Of a stretch of 64,000 nucleotides of DNA, positions 1 to 11,913 are shown piece by piece. The position numbers and the translations under genes were made by a program. The notes beneath the pieces were generated by a model. It was not told the DNA's origin, searched no databases, and saw nothing but the letters and a program-made list of their open reading frames with translations. Within the stretch, counting starts at the first letter, position 1. Each line of letters opens with the position of its first letter. This stretch comes from Usnea hakonensis (lineage: Eukaryota > Ascomycota > Lecanoromycetes > Lecanorales > Parmeliaceae): the NCBI GenBank assembly GCA_013423325.1, contig BLJB01000070.1, forward strand, positions 62,001 to 126,000. The letters run 5' to 3'.

Positions 1-3000
1 GTGGAAATCCAGCAGGAACCGTTGAACCGAGGTCTATCACCAGAGTGGCACTGTGACTTGTCTAGCTTCGATCGACGAGGTCCGGCTCTCTGATACTCTT
101 CTTGGTGTAATCTAGAGCTAAGTAGGTCCTCAGGAGCCTTTCCCCAGTGGGAGATGTGTGTGCCCAACATGTCACCGTCTTTGGTGCTTGTGAATTTGTG
201 ACTTGTGAGAGAACAATGACTTGGTACGTACTACTAAAGACAGTCACTAGCTTCGAAATGAAGAATGACTAGAATACCAGCCAGTATGGCCTTCTGCCAT
301 TGCTGCGGCTATATGCTCTCCACTACGTAACCGTCGACCATGCGTCCTGCGGCCTGCAGGAACCCATGTGGCTGCTAGGCCGTGCATTTTGGACTTACTC
401 TAAACTACCTTACTTTATGAGATCTGGACTCGACCGGAAGCATAGTTGAAGCTAATTATCTGACACAGTGGGCTCCAGTCTACTGTCCCCAGTCCCCCAC
501 GCTGCACAAGAAGAAGACCGGTTAACGGCAGTCGCGCACCGTCAGTCCGCCATCCTACTCCAACTTTGGACCCTAGGTACATACACCATGACTTGACATT
601 CCCGAGATTTCTTTGTCGCATGTCGCATATGCATAGAAATTCTCCTAGAACAATTCAATTCATTAATTGATTCCTAGAATACCTGAAACGTCGGGATTCG
701 TTTCGGTTGAGCTTAAGTAAAAGCAACCACTAATTCCTCAACGAGCCCATCAACCCTCAACCCGTTATTCCGAATGCACAAATAATACCTTACATCACCA
801 CGAGTCAGTCAAGTCAATACCTAAAGTAGTCACAACATCTGATTTGCTTTTCGCTGTGGCTAAAAATAATCACATTGATCTACCCAAGTTTCATGAATCC
901 TGAATACACCTCCTCTGAACGTCTGATCTTGATCCGCCCTCTCTCTAGGTTTGGATCGAGACCTCGTCGTAGGCCGCCGTGATCAATGCTCTCGAGCATC
1001 ACTACCTGATCCTATCCTCAAGTTTGGATCATTCATGTCTCATTGGTGCTACTGCATTCATTATTGTCCTAAATCTGTCTCCACTGTCGGCTGTCTCACT
1101 TGGATCCCGTGCAATTATTGTACATACTCTGCTTGCATACCTGCCTGTCTGTCTGTCTCACATCCCATGTAAACATATGGCGTGCATCATTACGCAGACC
1201 CGAGGGTAGATCGTTTTCGAGGAGACAAAACTATCTAGCTTATCGGATAAACGTTGAAGATAAGCTTGAAGATGTCGGCACTCAGCAGCAATTAAATTGT
1301 TTATCCTTCGGTGTCCCCGGCAAATGACAGACATGATATTATTATTATGTTTGGTTGACGATGTAAAGATTTGTCATTTGTTTCCGCTTGGTCTTGGAAT
1401 TGTCTCTTGATCAGGATCAGCGTGGTGATCGCTTCGGATCAAAATTCCATAAGCATCAGAACACCCTCTTCGATCTTTGCATCTGGATTAATTGTTAAGC
1501 GAGCAAGATCGGATACCCTCCCCTATTGAAGCGACATGTTCAGACTAGTCAGACTTGAGATTGGGCCTTCACTCTTCGAGAGGGGCAGAATACCCTGCTG
1601 TGCCGTGCCACTCCGTTTTGCTAATAATACTTTTATATATACGATATTCGTGCATGAAAGATTAAGTTAGAATGTACGAACATCGAGCGGAAGAAGCGCG
1701 AGTGTCACACACATCGAAACACCCTTACGTCCTTGCACCTTTCCATCTCCGCGGCCAGCCATGATGCGACCACCTGAATAAAAGACTATGGAATTCGCCG
1801 GCCCTCCTCGGTCAATAGCGTTTTCCTTGCTATTCTGCGCTCGCTCCACACGCTGAGGCTACATTGCCACATGCCCAGGATCCAGTAACCTTACACAGGT
1901 CTCCCTCCTGCTACAAGCAATTGCTATGATGACAGTTCTCACTGTTCTGGAGAAATGGCCGGAAAGCTCCTGGTGATCCAGAGGTCTCCTAAAAATCCCC
2001 CCCCCTCTCGACCCCCCCCCACAAGGATTCTCATCCTCCTTGTCTCTCGGCTTGGCCGTAGAGCAGGAGCGCAGACTTTAGATCCACTCGTCTCTCGGCT
2101 TCGCCGTAGAGCAGGAGCGCAGAATTTAGATCCACTCGTCCAGTCCGAGACAATTCCTTCTATTTCCGACATTTCATTTTAGGGTCGCCTAGCACTTAAC
2201 ACAGCCCGTTCGTAGGCCGCGAATGCATCCAGAACCTTGGAGGACAGCATACCGCACCAAGCTTTGAGATCTGAAAGGTCGGAAGCCGAGTCGTAGGACT
2301 GCTACGATCCACCTCTCTACACTCGTCGACCAGTCATCAGTGCGTCTACTCTCCTGTCGTGAACGCTATGCCAATCCTCAGCAGGCCTCACAGTGGTCTA
2401 ACCATGGAGAGCCGCTTGTCTTTGTTAATGGTTACTTCCAAACTTCGAGGATCTGTACCTGCTCAGCGAAGAGATCTTCTTCCTGGAACACAGGGGTCGC
2501 AAATTCGCAGAGCCTTGGAAAACTCTCTCGTCACTTTGCACTTCGGCGTCCTATAAGCTGAATCTTCCATCGCATCTTGCTTGAACTTATCAATAGCGAG
2601 TCAACGACTACATTAATTCGCCATCGAACAGGATTTCCAAGCTACTGCGGAGCATACTAAAGAGACCTGTGACCAAACGCGACTGTACCGAATGACCGCA
2701 CATCATCCTCAACTCTCCCAATAATCCTTCCTCGACCTTCCAATACCACCCTCTCCCATCTGCCGCCAGCCACCGTCAGAGACAGGCCAACGCCTGAGTG
2801 TGGTTCTGGTCAAAGCCCATCGCAAGAGTCTCAATGCCCACGGCCGGAGGGTTTCAAAGACATATATTGTAGCCATTTTCCGTTGGCTAAATCTGCCTTC
2901 TGCATACAACTGCATCAAATATGAAAAATAAATAGGCTGCTCCGCTGCTCCGCTGCCCTTCCCCTGATGCTTATCGGTTACCTTTTAGAAAAATCTGATC

Positions 3001-5265
3001 ATTTGAGGGAGCATGGTACCATCAATATGGAAAATAACGCTGGAGACAAAATGAATAAAACCAGCGGTGCTTTCAAGCTCCAATTCTCCTGCTATCCATA
3101 AGGAAACTAGTATTTTCCAAGTGTCTCCATTTTATGCCGCCACTGTAGCTAATGCAGCAAGGAGTCTAGAACCTGTTCACAAAGAGCGATGCAGAGAGCA
3201 TTTATCAGCTCGCGTGGCCATGCCTCCCACCATCCGGAGGTTCTAACAATCGTTGATGCTTCCATGAATGATCATGTCTGGCGATGAGGTAACCTGCAGA
3301 TCCCCATGAGTCCACAAGCTCCTGCCAGATCTGCTGCCCATACCTTGTTGGGTTTTTCGCAGTAGCATAAAGAATTACAAACATCGCATGTCTCTCGCGT
3401 GTCCTGGCGTTCCGCAATTTCAAGCTTTGCTGGCTGATTTCTCAGAATCTGGCTCTGGTTGATATCGACGTTCACAATCGAAAAGGCACACACACACAAA
3501 GAATCTACGGATAGACATACTAGTCTGACCGAATCTCTAGTATCTTATCAATTCTTGATGCGAGCACCTGGTTCTGTCTTGAGGCACCTCGCTCAGACCA
3601 CATACGTCCTCAGAATTTCCAAATCTTCTCCTATCCTTCGAACCTGTATGAAACTTTCCAAGTGTATAGCCGAAGCCAAGACTTAATTTCCAAGTCTCAG
3701 CGCATCATTACTATTGATACACTCTTAATGACCCGTTTGATTCTTAGCTTGGTGCCGGTCGTGGCTTCTTTGCAGTGCGGCCGTACCTCCATCTTTTAAC
3801 AGTGGCTAAGTGCTATCGCATTGATGGTACTCGAAAGCTGACAGTGCCACCTATCCATACAATTGGAGAGTTGTGCCAATCACGGTCGAGTGATCTTGAG
3901 GTTGAGGGAATGTGTAGGAGCAAAGCGTCACCTTCATGGCTTCCATCAGTGCTGTCTTATTGCCGAAAACCTGGATTGATCTTAGGGGGGACAAACAATC
4001 TGAAGAAAACTCTCGCGGTAGATGGTCCTCTATTCAATAGATTTGTTTGAGCACTAAGCCAAAACCAAACCACAGCGGGTGCATATCGACTATCTGGTCC
4101 AGTGCCATCGTTAATCACCGGATCTCGTTCAACCTACGTCGATGTTTCGCTAGAGACAGAAATATTCGGCGCTTTGAAACATTCACATTGACCGGCCAGG
4201 GTCCGTATGTACATGTGTTGCGATGCGACCATGCGGTGCCAAGATGTTTCTTAATACAAATCCGTCAATCGTCACAATGCGTTCGCCAAAATCACCTGGG
4301 TGGTGGAATAGGTCCCACGGATTGCTATCTTGTCCCCGATTGGCCACACGTTTTGACATCTGCTTTAAGAGGTGCTCGAGTCGATTCTTGTATGAGTCAT
4401 CTAGGATCAAACCCTCCCGATCTATGCGCTCACGAGGACATTTATGGAAGTGCTCACTGTGACGATGGTAAGCGAGTGAAAATACCTGCGGGCCATTCTG
4501 CCTTATCCGATTAAAGGCGCTTTGGACATCTTCCAGAGCTGCTGCCACTCCAAATTTGTGAGACGCGAGAATGCCGTAGACAATGCCCGCAGGCACTCAA
4601 GACCCAAGATTATGAAGGACCACAGAGAAAAAACATGCAGTCTACAAGACTCTGCGCTTGATTTCCATAAAACATCGTTATAGAAAGGAAAGCGTCGCAA
4701 GAATAAACAAAAAGTGAAGCGTGAGTCATGGATGTTGCATGCAGGTCCTCGTACTCATCAGTTTCCGCAGCACTGCGTTCGAGCAAATCCGGGCTCTCTA
4801 CGACAGAATAGGTAGGTGTTAAGCACATGAGCCCGTGCTCCGCCGATATTAGGCATGTCCAACTTCTTCATCACTGCTACTTATACTAAAGTCTGTCAAT
4901 ATTCTGAGCTTTTTTGGCACCCAGTTTGTCCGAATGCAACTCAAGTTTGACTATTGGACTTTTCAGAGTCGGTCTCTCAAAACTGAGCATCACCAATCGC
5001 AAGGTAAATTCGACGTGGGGCAAGCTCGTTCAAACTTTTGATTGCGTTCGCACTGCTATGTTGTGGATAGAGAGCGTTAGTGACTCAAAGCTGCATGATC
5101 AATTACTACTAGGATCCCGCATACACTTGCCTACTACGGATTGCTAACCGTGACTCATTCGGCACTTACTCAGGAAGATACAAAAGACTGTCATAAATCC
5201 TTGGACTTTTTCCTTCCTTAAGCTACGCATCTATACTACCCTCAAGAGAAATAAGCACCCTCAAG
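1..5265. other. Gene-poor region
   Basis: No protein family is recognisable in these 5.3 kb on either strand. Open frames are short and mutually overlapping; the largest are an antisense pair around 4050-4600. The stretch holds two C9 runs (1997-2005 and 2012-2020) and a two-copy 48-bp minisatellite (2042-2137). Base composition does not look strongly AT-biased, so heavy RIP (repeat-induced point mutation) is not evident by eye. It may be ordinary intergenic DNA or decayed sequence. Confidence 0.6.
2042..2137. repeat. 48-bp tandem repeat, two copies
   Basis: Two adjacent copies of a 48-bp unit start at 2042 and 2090, each opening with gtctctcggctt and closing with tagatccactc. They differ at about two positions. 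The unit length is a multiple of three. On the + strand both copies lie in one open frame and read as a 16-residue repeat (VSRLGRRAGAQTLDPL, then VSRLRRRAGAQNLDPL). On the - strand they are also open. I do not recognise the unit as a protein domain. Confidence 0.85.
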
Positions 5266-6074
5266 ATGGTTCTCATCATTGAGGAGGCCCAAGACGCGGA
5301 TATACAACGCCTACTCGACATCATGTACGCTGCCTTCAGAGACCCATGGGACTGTATCATGTTTCCAGAGATTCCTGTACCAGAGGCTAGAGGGGCTTCC
5401 GTTGAACGTTGGCGGAATGAGATCTCTAAAGATCCGACAATGCGCTTCATGAAGGCAGTGGACACAGACGTTGGCCAGATCATCGCACTGGCCAGATGGC
5501 ACGTATACGAAGTGGAAAGGCCAGAGAGCGCATGGAAAACCACGGGGTCGAGGGACTGGGACACAGGGACTAACGTTGAGGCTGCCAACGAATTCTTCAA
5601 TGGTATTGTTGATAAAAGGCAGAAAACAATGGGTGGAAATCCGCATTGCTGTAAGCTCAGATGGAGTCAGCCTTCATTTTGACGGTTCGTGCTCACATAG
5701 AGACAACTCCAGGTCTGAACATGCTCGTATGCGACCCTAAGTATCAGCGTAGAGGTGTAAGTTTTGTTTTCGGAGCTGTTTTGCTTATCTGAGGTCGACT
5801 ATTGAGTCTGAACTGCAGTTTTCCCCTTGAAGAAAATGCTGACTCCGAATTTTTCAAGGCAGGGAGAATGCTTCTATACTCGGGACTCAAAGTGGCAGAT
5901 GAATTAGGGCTCGAGGCTTATTTGGAAGCATCTTCGGCGGGTCACCATCTTTACCAGAGCGCTGGGTTTAAGGACATAGAGACGTTGGATATCGACATGT
6001 CCAAGTACGGTGGCCACGGCATCCATCAGCATTTTGTCATGATCAGACCAGCGCAAAAGCCCCTAAGCTGTTGA
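5266..6074 (+). CDS. GNAT-family N-acetyltransferase
   Basis: Model join(5266..5650,5713..5756,5859..6074), 214 residues. The protein resembles the large family of fungal GCN5-related acetyltransferases, which move an acetyl group from acetyl-CoA to an amine; the substrate cannot be told. The acetyl-CoA loop spans the second intron and reads YQRRG then AGRML, matching the Q/R-x-x-G-x-G/A motif. Just before it is the usual beta strand LNMLVCDP, and the C-terminal half (YLEASSAGHHLYQSAGF) has the typical GNAT end. Intron 1 (62 nt) uses the acceptor ctccag at 5712; the nearer acceptor at 5700 would create an in-frame TAG. Intron 2 is 102 nt. The start is the first ATG of the family-like N-terminus (ADIQRLLDIMYAAF). 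The gene converges on RPR2. Confidence 0.88.
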
Positions 6075-6391
6075 GAAACTCAGAGCCCCATGCCCTCAGC
6101 ACAGCTATCGCGCCGAGCAGGCAAGAAAGTCTTCTTATATGCCAGGTTAGAGAGCTTATGCAACACTTCAATTAGCTGGTATAATACGAAGCTCTGAAAT
6201 ACAATTGCCTTACCGTTCTTTTCCAATAACATAATCATATTGCTTTCTCATCAGTCCAAAGACTTTCCCTTCACGAACAACATGAAAAGGCTGAAGTTCC
6301 ACTTTAAGCTGTCCGTAGCTTGCAAGAGTTGGACCCAACCCCACGGCAGCGTAGCTCAATTACCATTATCGCAATAGACAGCATGATGCCC
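6075..6391. other. Convergent intergenic spacer
   Basis: This spacer lies between the 3' ends of the GNAT gene and RPR2. I see no further gene; it presumably holds both 3' untranslated regions. Confidence 0.6.
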
Positions 6392-6982
6392 CTACTTCCC
6401 CACAATTCGTGAATTTCCAGTCCTCGGCTCCCTCGGAAGCTGACGCTTGGCTCCCATAGGAACTCGTTTTGCGGTCCCGCACCCAGCACACGTCGTGACC
6501 AGTACGTCGGCCCAAGGCTTCCTGCCCCCGCGGCTGTTATTCTCCATGTAGGACGTACACGTAGATCCTGGTATCAAAAGAGAGTCACAGCGCTTGCATA
6601 TCGCATGCTTCATCGCAGGAGATAACCTGATCTGGCTTTTTAAGGATATAGCTCGGAGGTGGACAACTAGCTGGCGGGAGTGACTGAGTTTTCCGAAATG
6701 CCTATCACTGTGAGTGCAGCTCTTGCGAATCCTGTTGACCATTTCTGTAGGCGGCTTAGGGAGGCCTAGGTCAGATACAGCCTTGGAGGAAGTTAATGCG
6801 CATTGGAGCTCTTCATCAAGCTTGCTTTGTTCCTTTGCCTCAACATTGAGGCAATCAGTCCTCACATGCAATTGGTCTACACTTCTCGCAAGGTGTGTGG
6901 CAGCTTGGTAAAGGTAGGAAATCCTAGAGTGCAGATGTCTCTGAGCCGGTCCTTTCGGCGTTTTTGCATTATCTTGTGCCAT
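6392..6982 (-). CDS. RPR2: RNase P/MRP protein subunit Rpr2/Rpp21 family
   Basis: A single-exon gene of 196 residues. It matches the Rpr2/Rpp21/Snm1 family, a zinc-binding subunit of nuclear ribonuclease P (tRNA 5'-end processing) and/or RNase MRP. The N-terminus has the conserved helix HSRISYLYQAATHLA. The zinc ribbon is formed by CKRC in ICKRCDSLLIPG, the following STC region, and the second knuckle CAGC after KPWADVLVTT. This Cys layout and the tract LRAISLKSQIRLSPAMK just before it are typical of the family. Length is in the usual fungal range. The protein would act in the nucleus. It is transcribed away from SUB2, with 440 bp between the two start codons. Another RNase P/MRP subunit, POP1, lies at the far end of the window. 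Snm1 versus Rpr2 identity cannot be separated with certainty. Confidence 0.88.
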   Translation of the reverse strand: MAQDNAKTPKGPAQRHLHSRISYLYQAATHLARSVDQLHVRTDCLNVEAKEQSKLDEELQCALTSSKAVSDLGLPKPPTEMVNRIRKSCTHSDRHFGKLSHSRQLVVHLRAISLKSQIRLSPAMKHAICKRCDSLLIPGSTCTSYMENNSRGGRKPWADVLVTTCAGCGTAKRVPMGAKRQLPREPRTGNSRIVGK

Positions 6983-7422
6983 CCCTGATCAATCGAGGAC
7001 CGAGACCTTAATTAGCTTGATAAAGTGGCCCAGAGAGCTCTGGACAGGTGGCAGCTTCAAGTCGGCCTAGGAGCCTTGTTGTAGTTGATTTGTTGAAATG
7101 ATGCACGTCGCTAGGTGGGCCAAATGATTCATTACGGGGAACTATGACGGATTGGGTCTAGCTGAGATTTTTGTGAAGTTCTCTTCGGCATCCTTTCACA
7201 ACAAACAACAATCCGTTCGCAGCGACTTCATCTGACACCAAATCGCTCTTTCTCACATCTTGCGATCAATACCTATCTTGTCTCAGTCTAGTCAAGGGCG
7301 CTCGAATTCAACGATACAAATCCACACAGCTGCCGTTGTCCCTGTAGCCTTGTGCGACAATCGACCGTAGTCTCATTTCAAACCGCACTCTCTACCGTCA
7401 ACAGCTCCCATCATCTCACAAC
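6983..7422. promoter_or_regulatory. Divergent promoter region RPR2/SUB2
   Basis: A 440-bp spacer separates the start codons of RPR2 (-) and SUB2 (+), so it must carry both promoters and leaders. The SUB2 side is pyrimidine- and A-rich, as is common for fungal leaders. No specific binding site is called. Confidence 0.5.
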
Positions 7423-9387
7423 ATGTCTCACGAAGAAGATCTCATTGACTACTCGGATGAGGAACTCCAAACCAATGATGCAGCAGTCGCCGCGCCAGCA
7501 GCCACCAATGGAGCCGCAACGAAGAAAGGCGACCTGACTGTCTCTGGAGGTAACGCCGACAAAAAGGGCAGCTACGTCGGCATCCATTCTACTGGTTTCC
7601 GGGATTTTTTGCTGAAGCCAGAACTTCTCCGTGCCATCACCGACTGTGGTTTCGAGCATCCATCGGAGGGTCAGTCATAAGTTTCCTCCCCAGCTTCCTC
7701 CAGTGCCTCGTGTGTCCACCCGTCCGTCCATCTTCGCGAGAGGTATCGTTGCGCTATTTTGTTCCCACCGCAGGCGGTCAAAGGAAGTCTCACCAAATCT
7801 AGTTACACTGTATTTCGGCTGCAGGTAGCGATAATGGATCGAAGGCGCTTCAAGCGAATCTCATTGCTGCTCTCATCTTTACCGATGATATCCACAATGA
7901 TGGGGGTTCTGGAGCATCATATTTCCACGAGACTTCCGAGGCCGCCTGCAAGATGCGTTGAACACATCTTGAAAAAGATTACTCTGAAATTTGGCTTGTT
8001 TGTTTAGCTTTGGTAGAGCAGGCATACTTCCGGAGACTGTTGTTAACGCGAGATGGACGGACATTGACGTGGGCTGGGCATTTTGATCAATATCTTTTCG
8101 GGAAAGCAAGTCTAACTTCGGAGTCGCCTCATCACAGTCCAGCAAGTTTGCATTCCTCAAGCGATCCTTGGAACCGATGTCCTATGTCAAGCAAAGTCTG
8201 GTCTCGGTAAGACTGCTGTCTTTGTCCTTACAACGCTTCAACAAATCGAGCCAGTGCCCGGCGAGTGCGCCACTCTTGTCATGTGTCACACACGCGAACT
8301 CGCCTATCAGATCAAGAATGAATACGCCCGGTTCAGCAAGTATCTTCCCGACATCAAGACTGGAGTCTTTTACGGCGGAACACCGATGCAAAAGGACATA
8401 GAAACTTTATCGAACAAGGACACTCATCCTCACATCATCGTCGCCACACCTGGTCGACTGAATGCGTTGGTCCGTGACAAAAAGCTCCGTCTCGGAAGCG
8501 TGAAGGTCTTCGTCCTTGACGAATGTGACAAAATGCTCGATCAGATTGGTAAATCACACCTCAAACTTCGATGGCACGTACGAAAGCTGAGCCACCACTT
8601 CAGACATGCGCCGCGACGTCCAAGACATCTTTCGGGCCACTCCTACTCAAAAACAGGTCATGATGTTCAGCGCTACTCTAGCACAAGAGATTCGCCCAAT
8701 CTGCAAGAAGTTCATGCAGAACCCTCTAGAGATCTATGTTGATGACGAGACCAAGCTTACTCTCCATGGCCTTCAGCAGTACTACATCCAGCTGAGCGAG
8801 GCAGAGAAAAACCGGAAGCTCAACGAGCTGCTCGATACGCTTGAGTTCAACCAGGTCATCATCTTTGTGAAAAGCACTCTAAGAGCTACGGAGTTGGACA
8901 AGTTGCTTCGCGAATGCAATTTCCCAAGTATTGCGGTGCATTCTGGTGTCAGTCAAGAAGAGCGGTGAGCACGCATCCGAGTTAATCTTACGAATACATT
9001 CTAACGATCATAGTATCAAACGCTATAAAGAATTCAAGGAGTTCAACAAGCGTATTTGCGTCGCAACTGATGTCTTCGGTCGTGGAATCGACATTGAACG
9101 TATCAACCTTGCCATCAACTACGACTTGCCGGGCGACGCAGATTCCTACCTTCACAGGGTTGGTCGTGCCGGACGTTTCGGAACAAAGGGATTGAGTATC
9201 TCATTCGTGAGTAGCGAGGCAGATCAGGATGTTATCAAGGCAATTGAGACAAGATTTGAGAACAAGATCCCGTAAGTGCCAAAAAGTTGAGAAGATTTTT
9301 CTTCGAAATTAGAATAGCTTGGCTGACAGCTGCAACAGCGAATTTCCCGAGAAAGGTGTGGATGCAAGTACCTACATGGGGAATTGA
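7423..9387 (+). CDS. SUB2: ATP-dependent RNA helicase Sub2 (UAP56 family)
   Basis: Model join(7423..7669,8138..8548,8604..8964,9014..9271,9339..9387), 441 residues. Sub2 is a DECD-box helicase of the TREX complex needed for spliceosome assembly and mRNA export. Visible motifs in order: N-terminal EEDLIDYSDEEL; Q-motif region GFEHPSEVQQVCIPQ (spans intron 1); Walker A AKSGLGKT; PGR and TRELA; motif II DECD; SAT (MFSATLA); HSGVSQEER; and HRVGRAGRFG. The C-terminus EFPEKGVDASTYMGN is the family's normal end, and the length is typical. Intron 1 is 468 nt, about eight times the others (49-67 nt). If it is retained, translation stops almost at once (TAA at 7678), leaving about 85 residues with no helicase motif. 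That geometry would allow splicing-based autoregulation, but nothing here proves it. Confidence 0.96.
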
Positions 9388-9932
9388 CAATACCTCTATC
9401 GAGCCCCATTGATGGCTGAGGCGCTTGTTTCGGTCGTTCCTCTTTGTCAGGCTGTACGGCGGTCTTACTGGGAAATTGCGATCACCAACCATAGGAGCCT
9501 GACTCCTGTCAAGTCCTTTCCTTAGATCAGCTCAAATTATATCCAAAATAGACCCCCTCTCTTCTCTCCCTCCTTTCCTCCCTCCCGCTTCTCTTCCTTC
9601 CCCTCCTTCCACCTCTCTCTTGTCTCCCTCATCGTCTCCCTCTCCATGTTCTCCCGCCTTCCCAACCTCCCTTTCTTTCTTTCTCCTCTCTCTCACCCTG
9701 TATGTACTGAATGAATCATGACGAAGAGCTAGACACGATTGAAGGACATCTCCCGAGAGGTGTTCCTCTGCATCTCCAAGCTCATACCCCCAACACGAAT
9801 GGTACAACGTTGTACAGATGATATCACCAATCATAGCTTCGCAGTCTAACTCCTATCCCACCCAGTACCGGATTGAATCAGGGCATGGATATTGTATTGC
9901 ACTGATCTAGAGTCGAGTACCTATTGTTACTG
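9388..9932. other. Convergent spacer with pyrimidine-rich tract
   Basis: The spacer between the 3' ends of SUB2 and IPI1 contains a C/T-rich tract at roughly 9549-9700. No gene is seen. Confidence 0.6.
9549..9700. repeat. Polypyrimidine/polypurine tract
   Basis: About 150 bp is almost entirely C and T on the + strand, built from imperfect ctccct, ttcctt and tcttct units. It lies between two convergent genes, so any short purine-rich frame on the other strand (Glu/Gly/Lys-rich) is a composition artefact. Confidence 0.75.
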
Positions 9933-11044
9933 TCACCTGTCCGATTCAAAGCCCTCCATTCCCTCTGCCCGGGCCTTAGCCACCCCGGCAGCAGCCCTGC
10001 CCACTTCACCGCCTTCTCTCTTTGCGTCTTCAACTCCACTGGCAACAACGGCATCGAACCTTTTCTGGAAAATCCTTTGACGTTCCTCACGCTCGACATA
10101 CATCTCACTCTCTTCATCCCTTGCTGGTCCAAAGAGGTTGAGATGGGCGAAGGCGTTTGATCGTTTGGGTAACATGTGAGCCTCCACGTATCTCAACGGG
10201 AACGGCCATTTCTCGAAAGATGCCCCGCCGGCATCGGCGTCATGTTCCTCGTGCAATCCAGCGCGAAGAAACGCGGCCAGTACGTTTAGTGTTTTGACAG
10301 GCAGTCTACCCTCGGACCTGTCTTTTCCTACTGTAGGAGCTCGTGATGATGACCAAGCGTCGGCCCTTACGGCCGCTCCTTGGCCAGGTGTAAAGGATGC
10401 GGATTGCCAGTGCAGTACAGTTAGTAGGCATTTCAACGTCTTTACCCAGCCGCCGGTGCAGGAGACAAGCTCGTGAGGGCAGGTTTCAATGGCCCAGAGC
10501 AGCAGATCGGTGGCCGAGGAACGTATATCTGCGGCAAGATGGGTGAGACCGGCACGGATGTAGAGTAAAGTGTGGCCAACATGGGGAGCGATATCTCGGG
10601 ACGGAAGGGCAGCAAGACATTTTAGTAGCTGTGAGCGAACGCTGTTGCTACCGTCCAGTATCAGAGGGTTGAGTTTCGGTAAGAGGACGCTGACAGGCTG
10701 TGGGATGGGTGTATTGACGGGACGGGAGGTGATTGATGTAGTGAGAAAGGCGAGAGAATCGCGGCGCTGAGATGATGAGCGGGAGGACAGAAGCGATAGG
10801 TGGTGGGAGAATTGCGTGGATTGAGTAGGAGCATCTGTAGTAAGGGATTGGTGGGCAAGAACAATGGCTTCGATCCGAGTCAGTAGTTCCGGGCTTGAAT
10901 TGGACCTTTGAGGAAAGTCTGACCTTTTGACTTGAAGCTTGTGTCTGTAAAATTGTTCGATTTTGGCCGAGCTTTACCAACCTTGAGCTTGGGTTTGGCA
11001 AAGTCCTTTCTTTTTTCATTCTTCTTTTTCGTACTCGACCCCAT
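9933..11044 (-). CDS. IPI1: Pre-rRNA-processing protein Ipi1 (Rix1 complex)
   Basis: Model complement(join(9933..10867,10924..11044)), 351 residues. Ipi1 (TEX10-related) belongs to the Rix1 complex, which acts in ITS2 processing and late 60S subunit maturation in the nucleus. The lysine-rich start GSSTKKKNEKRKDF followed by KLKVGKARPKSNNFTDTSFKSKAIVL is highly characteristic. The body matches the family's helical-repeat core (PQPVSVLLPKLNPLILDG, HLAADIRSSATDLLLWA, CTGGWVKTLKCLL). Intron 1 (56 nt) falls inside FKSKA and has a clear CTGAC branch site. The single intron near the 5' end preserves frame exactly to the stop. The C-terminus is rich in Glu, Arg and Ala. It is divergent from the Roadblock gene. 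Confidence 0.93.
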
Positions 11045-11913
11045 AGTCCTTCAAGGTGGCCCGTCGCGTCGGCTTGATTCACGGGTGATTCAAGCAATCG
11101 GGATGTTGAATAAAGGAGTAGGGCAAAGGTAGAAAGTGCGGAGGGAGGAGCTGTCTATAGTGGCCACGCGCTAGCTTACTCTTTGATTGTGATCACACGA
11201 GAGAATCCATTTCACATCTCACCTTGATCACAGTACATGGATCAAAGAAAAACTTTCGAATAGCCTGAAATCGGAAGCATTTTTGTGCTTTGATTCGTTC
11301 CGAAGATGCTTTCAAGTCAACAGCGCGGCCCATAGTCAAACACTCCACGAAGCTCTGCAACGAAGCTCCAGCCGGGATCGGCCCCATGCACTTAGGAAAC
11401 AGCCAAAATATCACGGTCTCAGCATGAGCTCTTATTTCCTCAACTTCACTACGTTCGACATTCAACTCTGGCCCCCTCCACTGAAGATAGACCCCAAAGT
11501 CTTCGCCGATCACACCTTGAATCCTTCGTTGCTGGTGCCCTTACTCTTGGTCTACCACACCCTTACTTCAATAGTGCTACAAGCCCAAAGTTTCCGGGAC
11601 TAGTCAGTCATTCCCACCCCTTCTAAATTTCACTTGCGCAACATAAATGGGGAAGAAGACACTCATTTTCTCTATCTTGCGTTATAAAGAGAGCTACTAA
11701 TTCCGAAATGGTGTAGCCCGGGACGACGTGATTCTGTGTGGTATCAATTCCTCCTCGGTCATATGTTTGTGCTGGAGCTTTTGATGATACGTCTGCTTCT
11801 GATTTATCAGAAGCATTGTTCGTTGTCGGAGAACATTCACCTCTTCTTCTTTGCCGTTGTCAGCAGTGTGATCAACGCGGTGGTCTGAGACCCCTCTGCT
11901 AAGTGTGACCGAG
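11045..11913. other. Divergent spacer IPI1 / Roadblock gene
   Basis: This 869-bp spacer holds both promoters. A 106-codon open frame exists on each strand around 11193-11603, but neither resembles a known family and they overlap each other, so no gene is called. Confidence 0.5.

Noticed and set aside
9532..9834. 100-codon - strand Glu/Gly/Arg-rich frame
   Set aside because: It is the translation of the polypyrimidine tract and lacks any domain.
11193..11603. 106-codon frames on both strands between IPI1 and the Roadblock gene
   Set aside because: They overlap each other and match no family; the spacer must hold two promoters.
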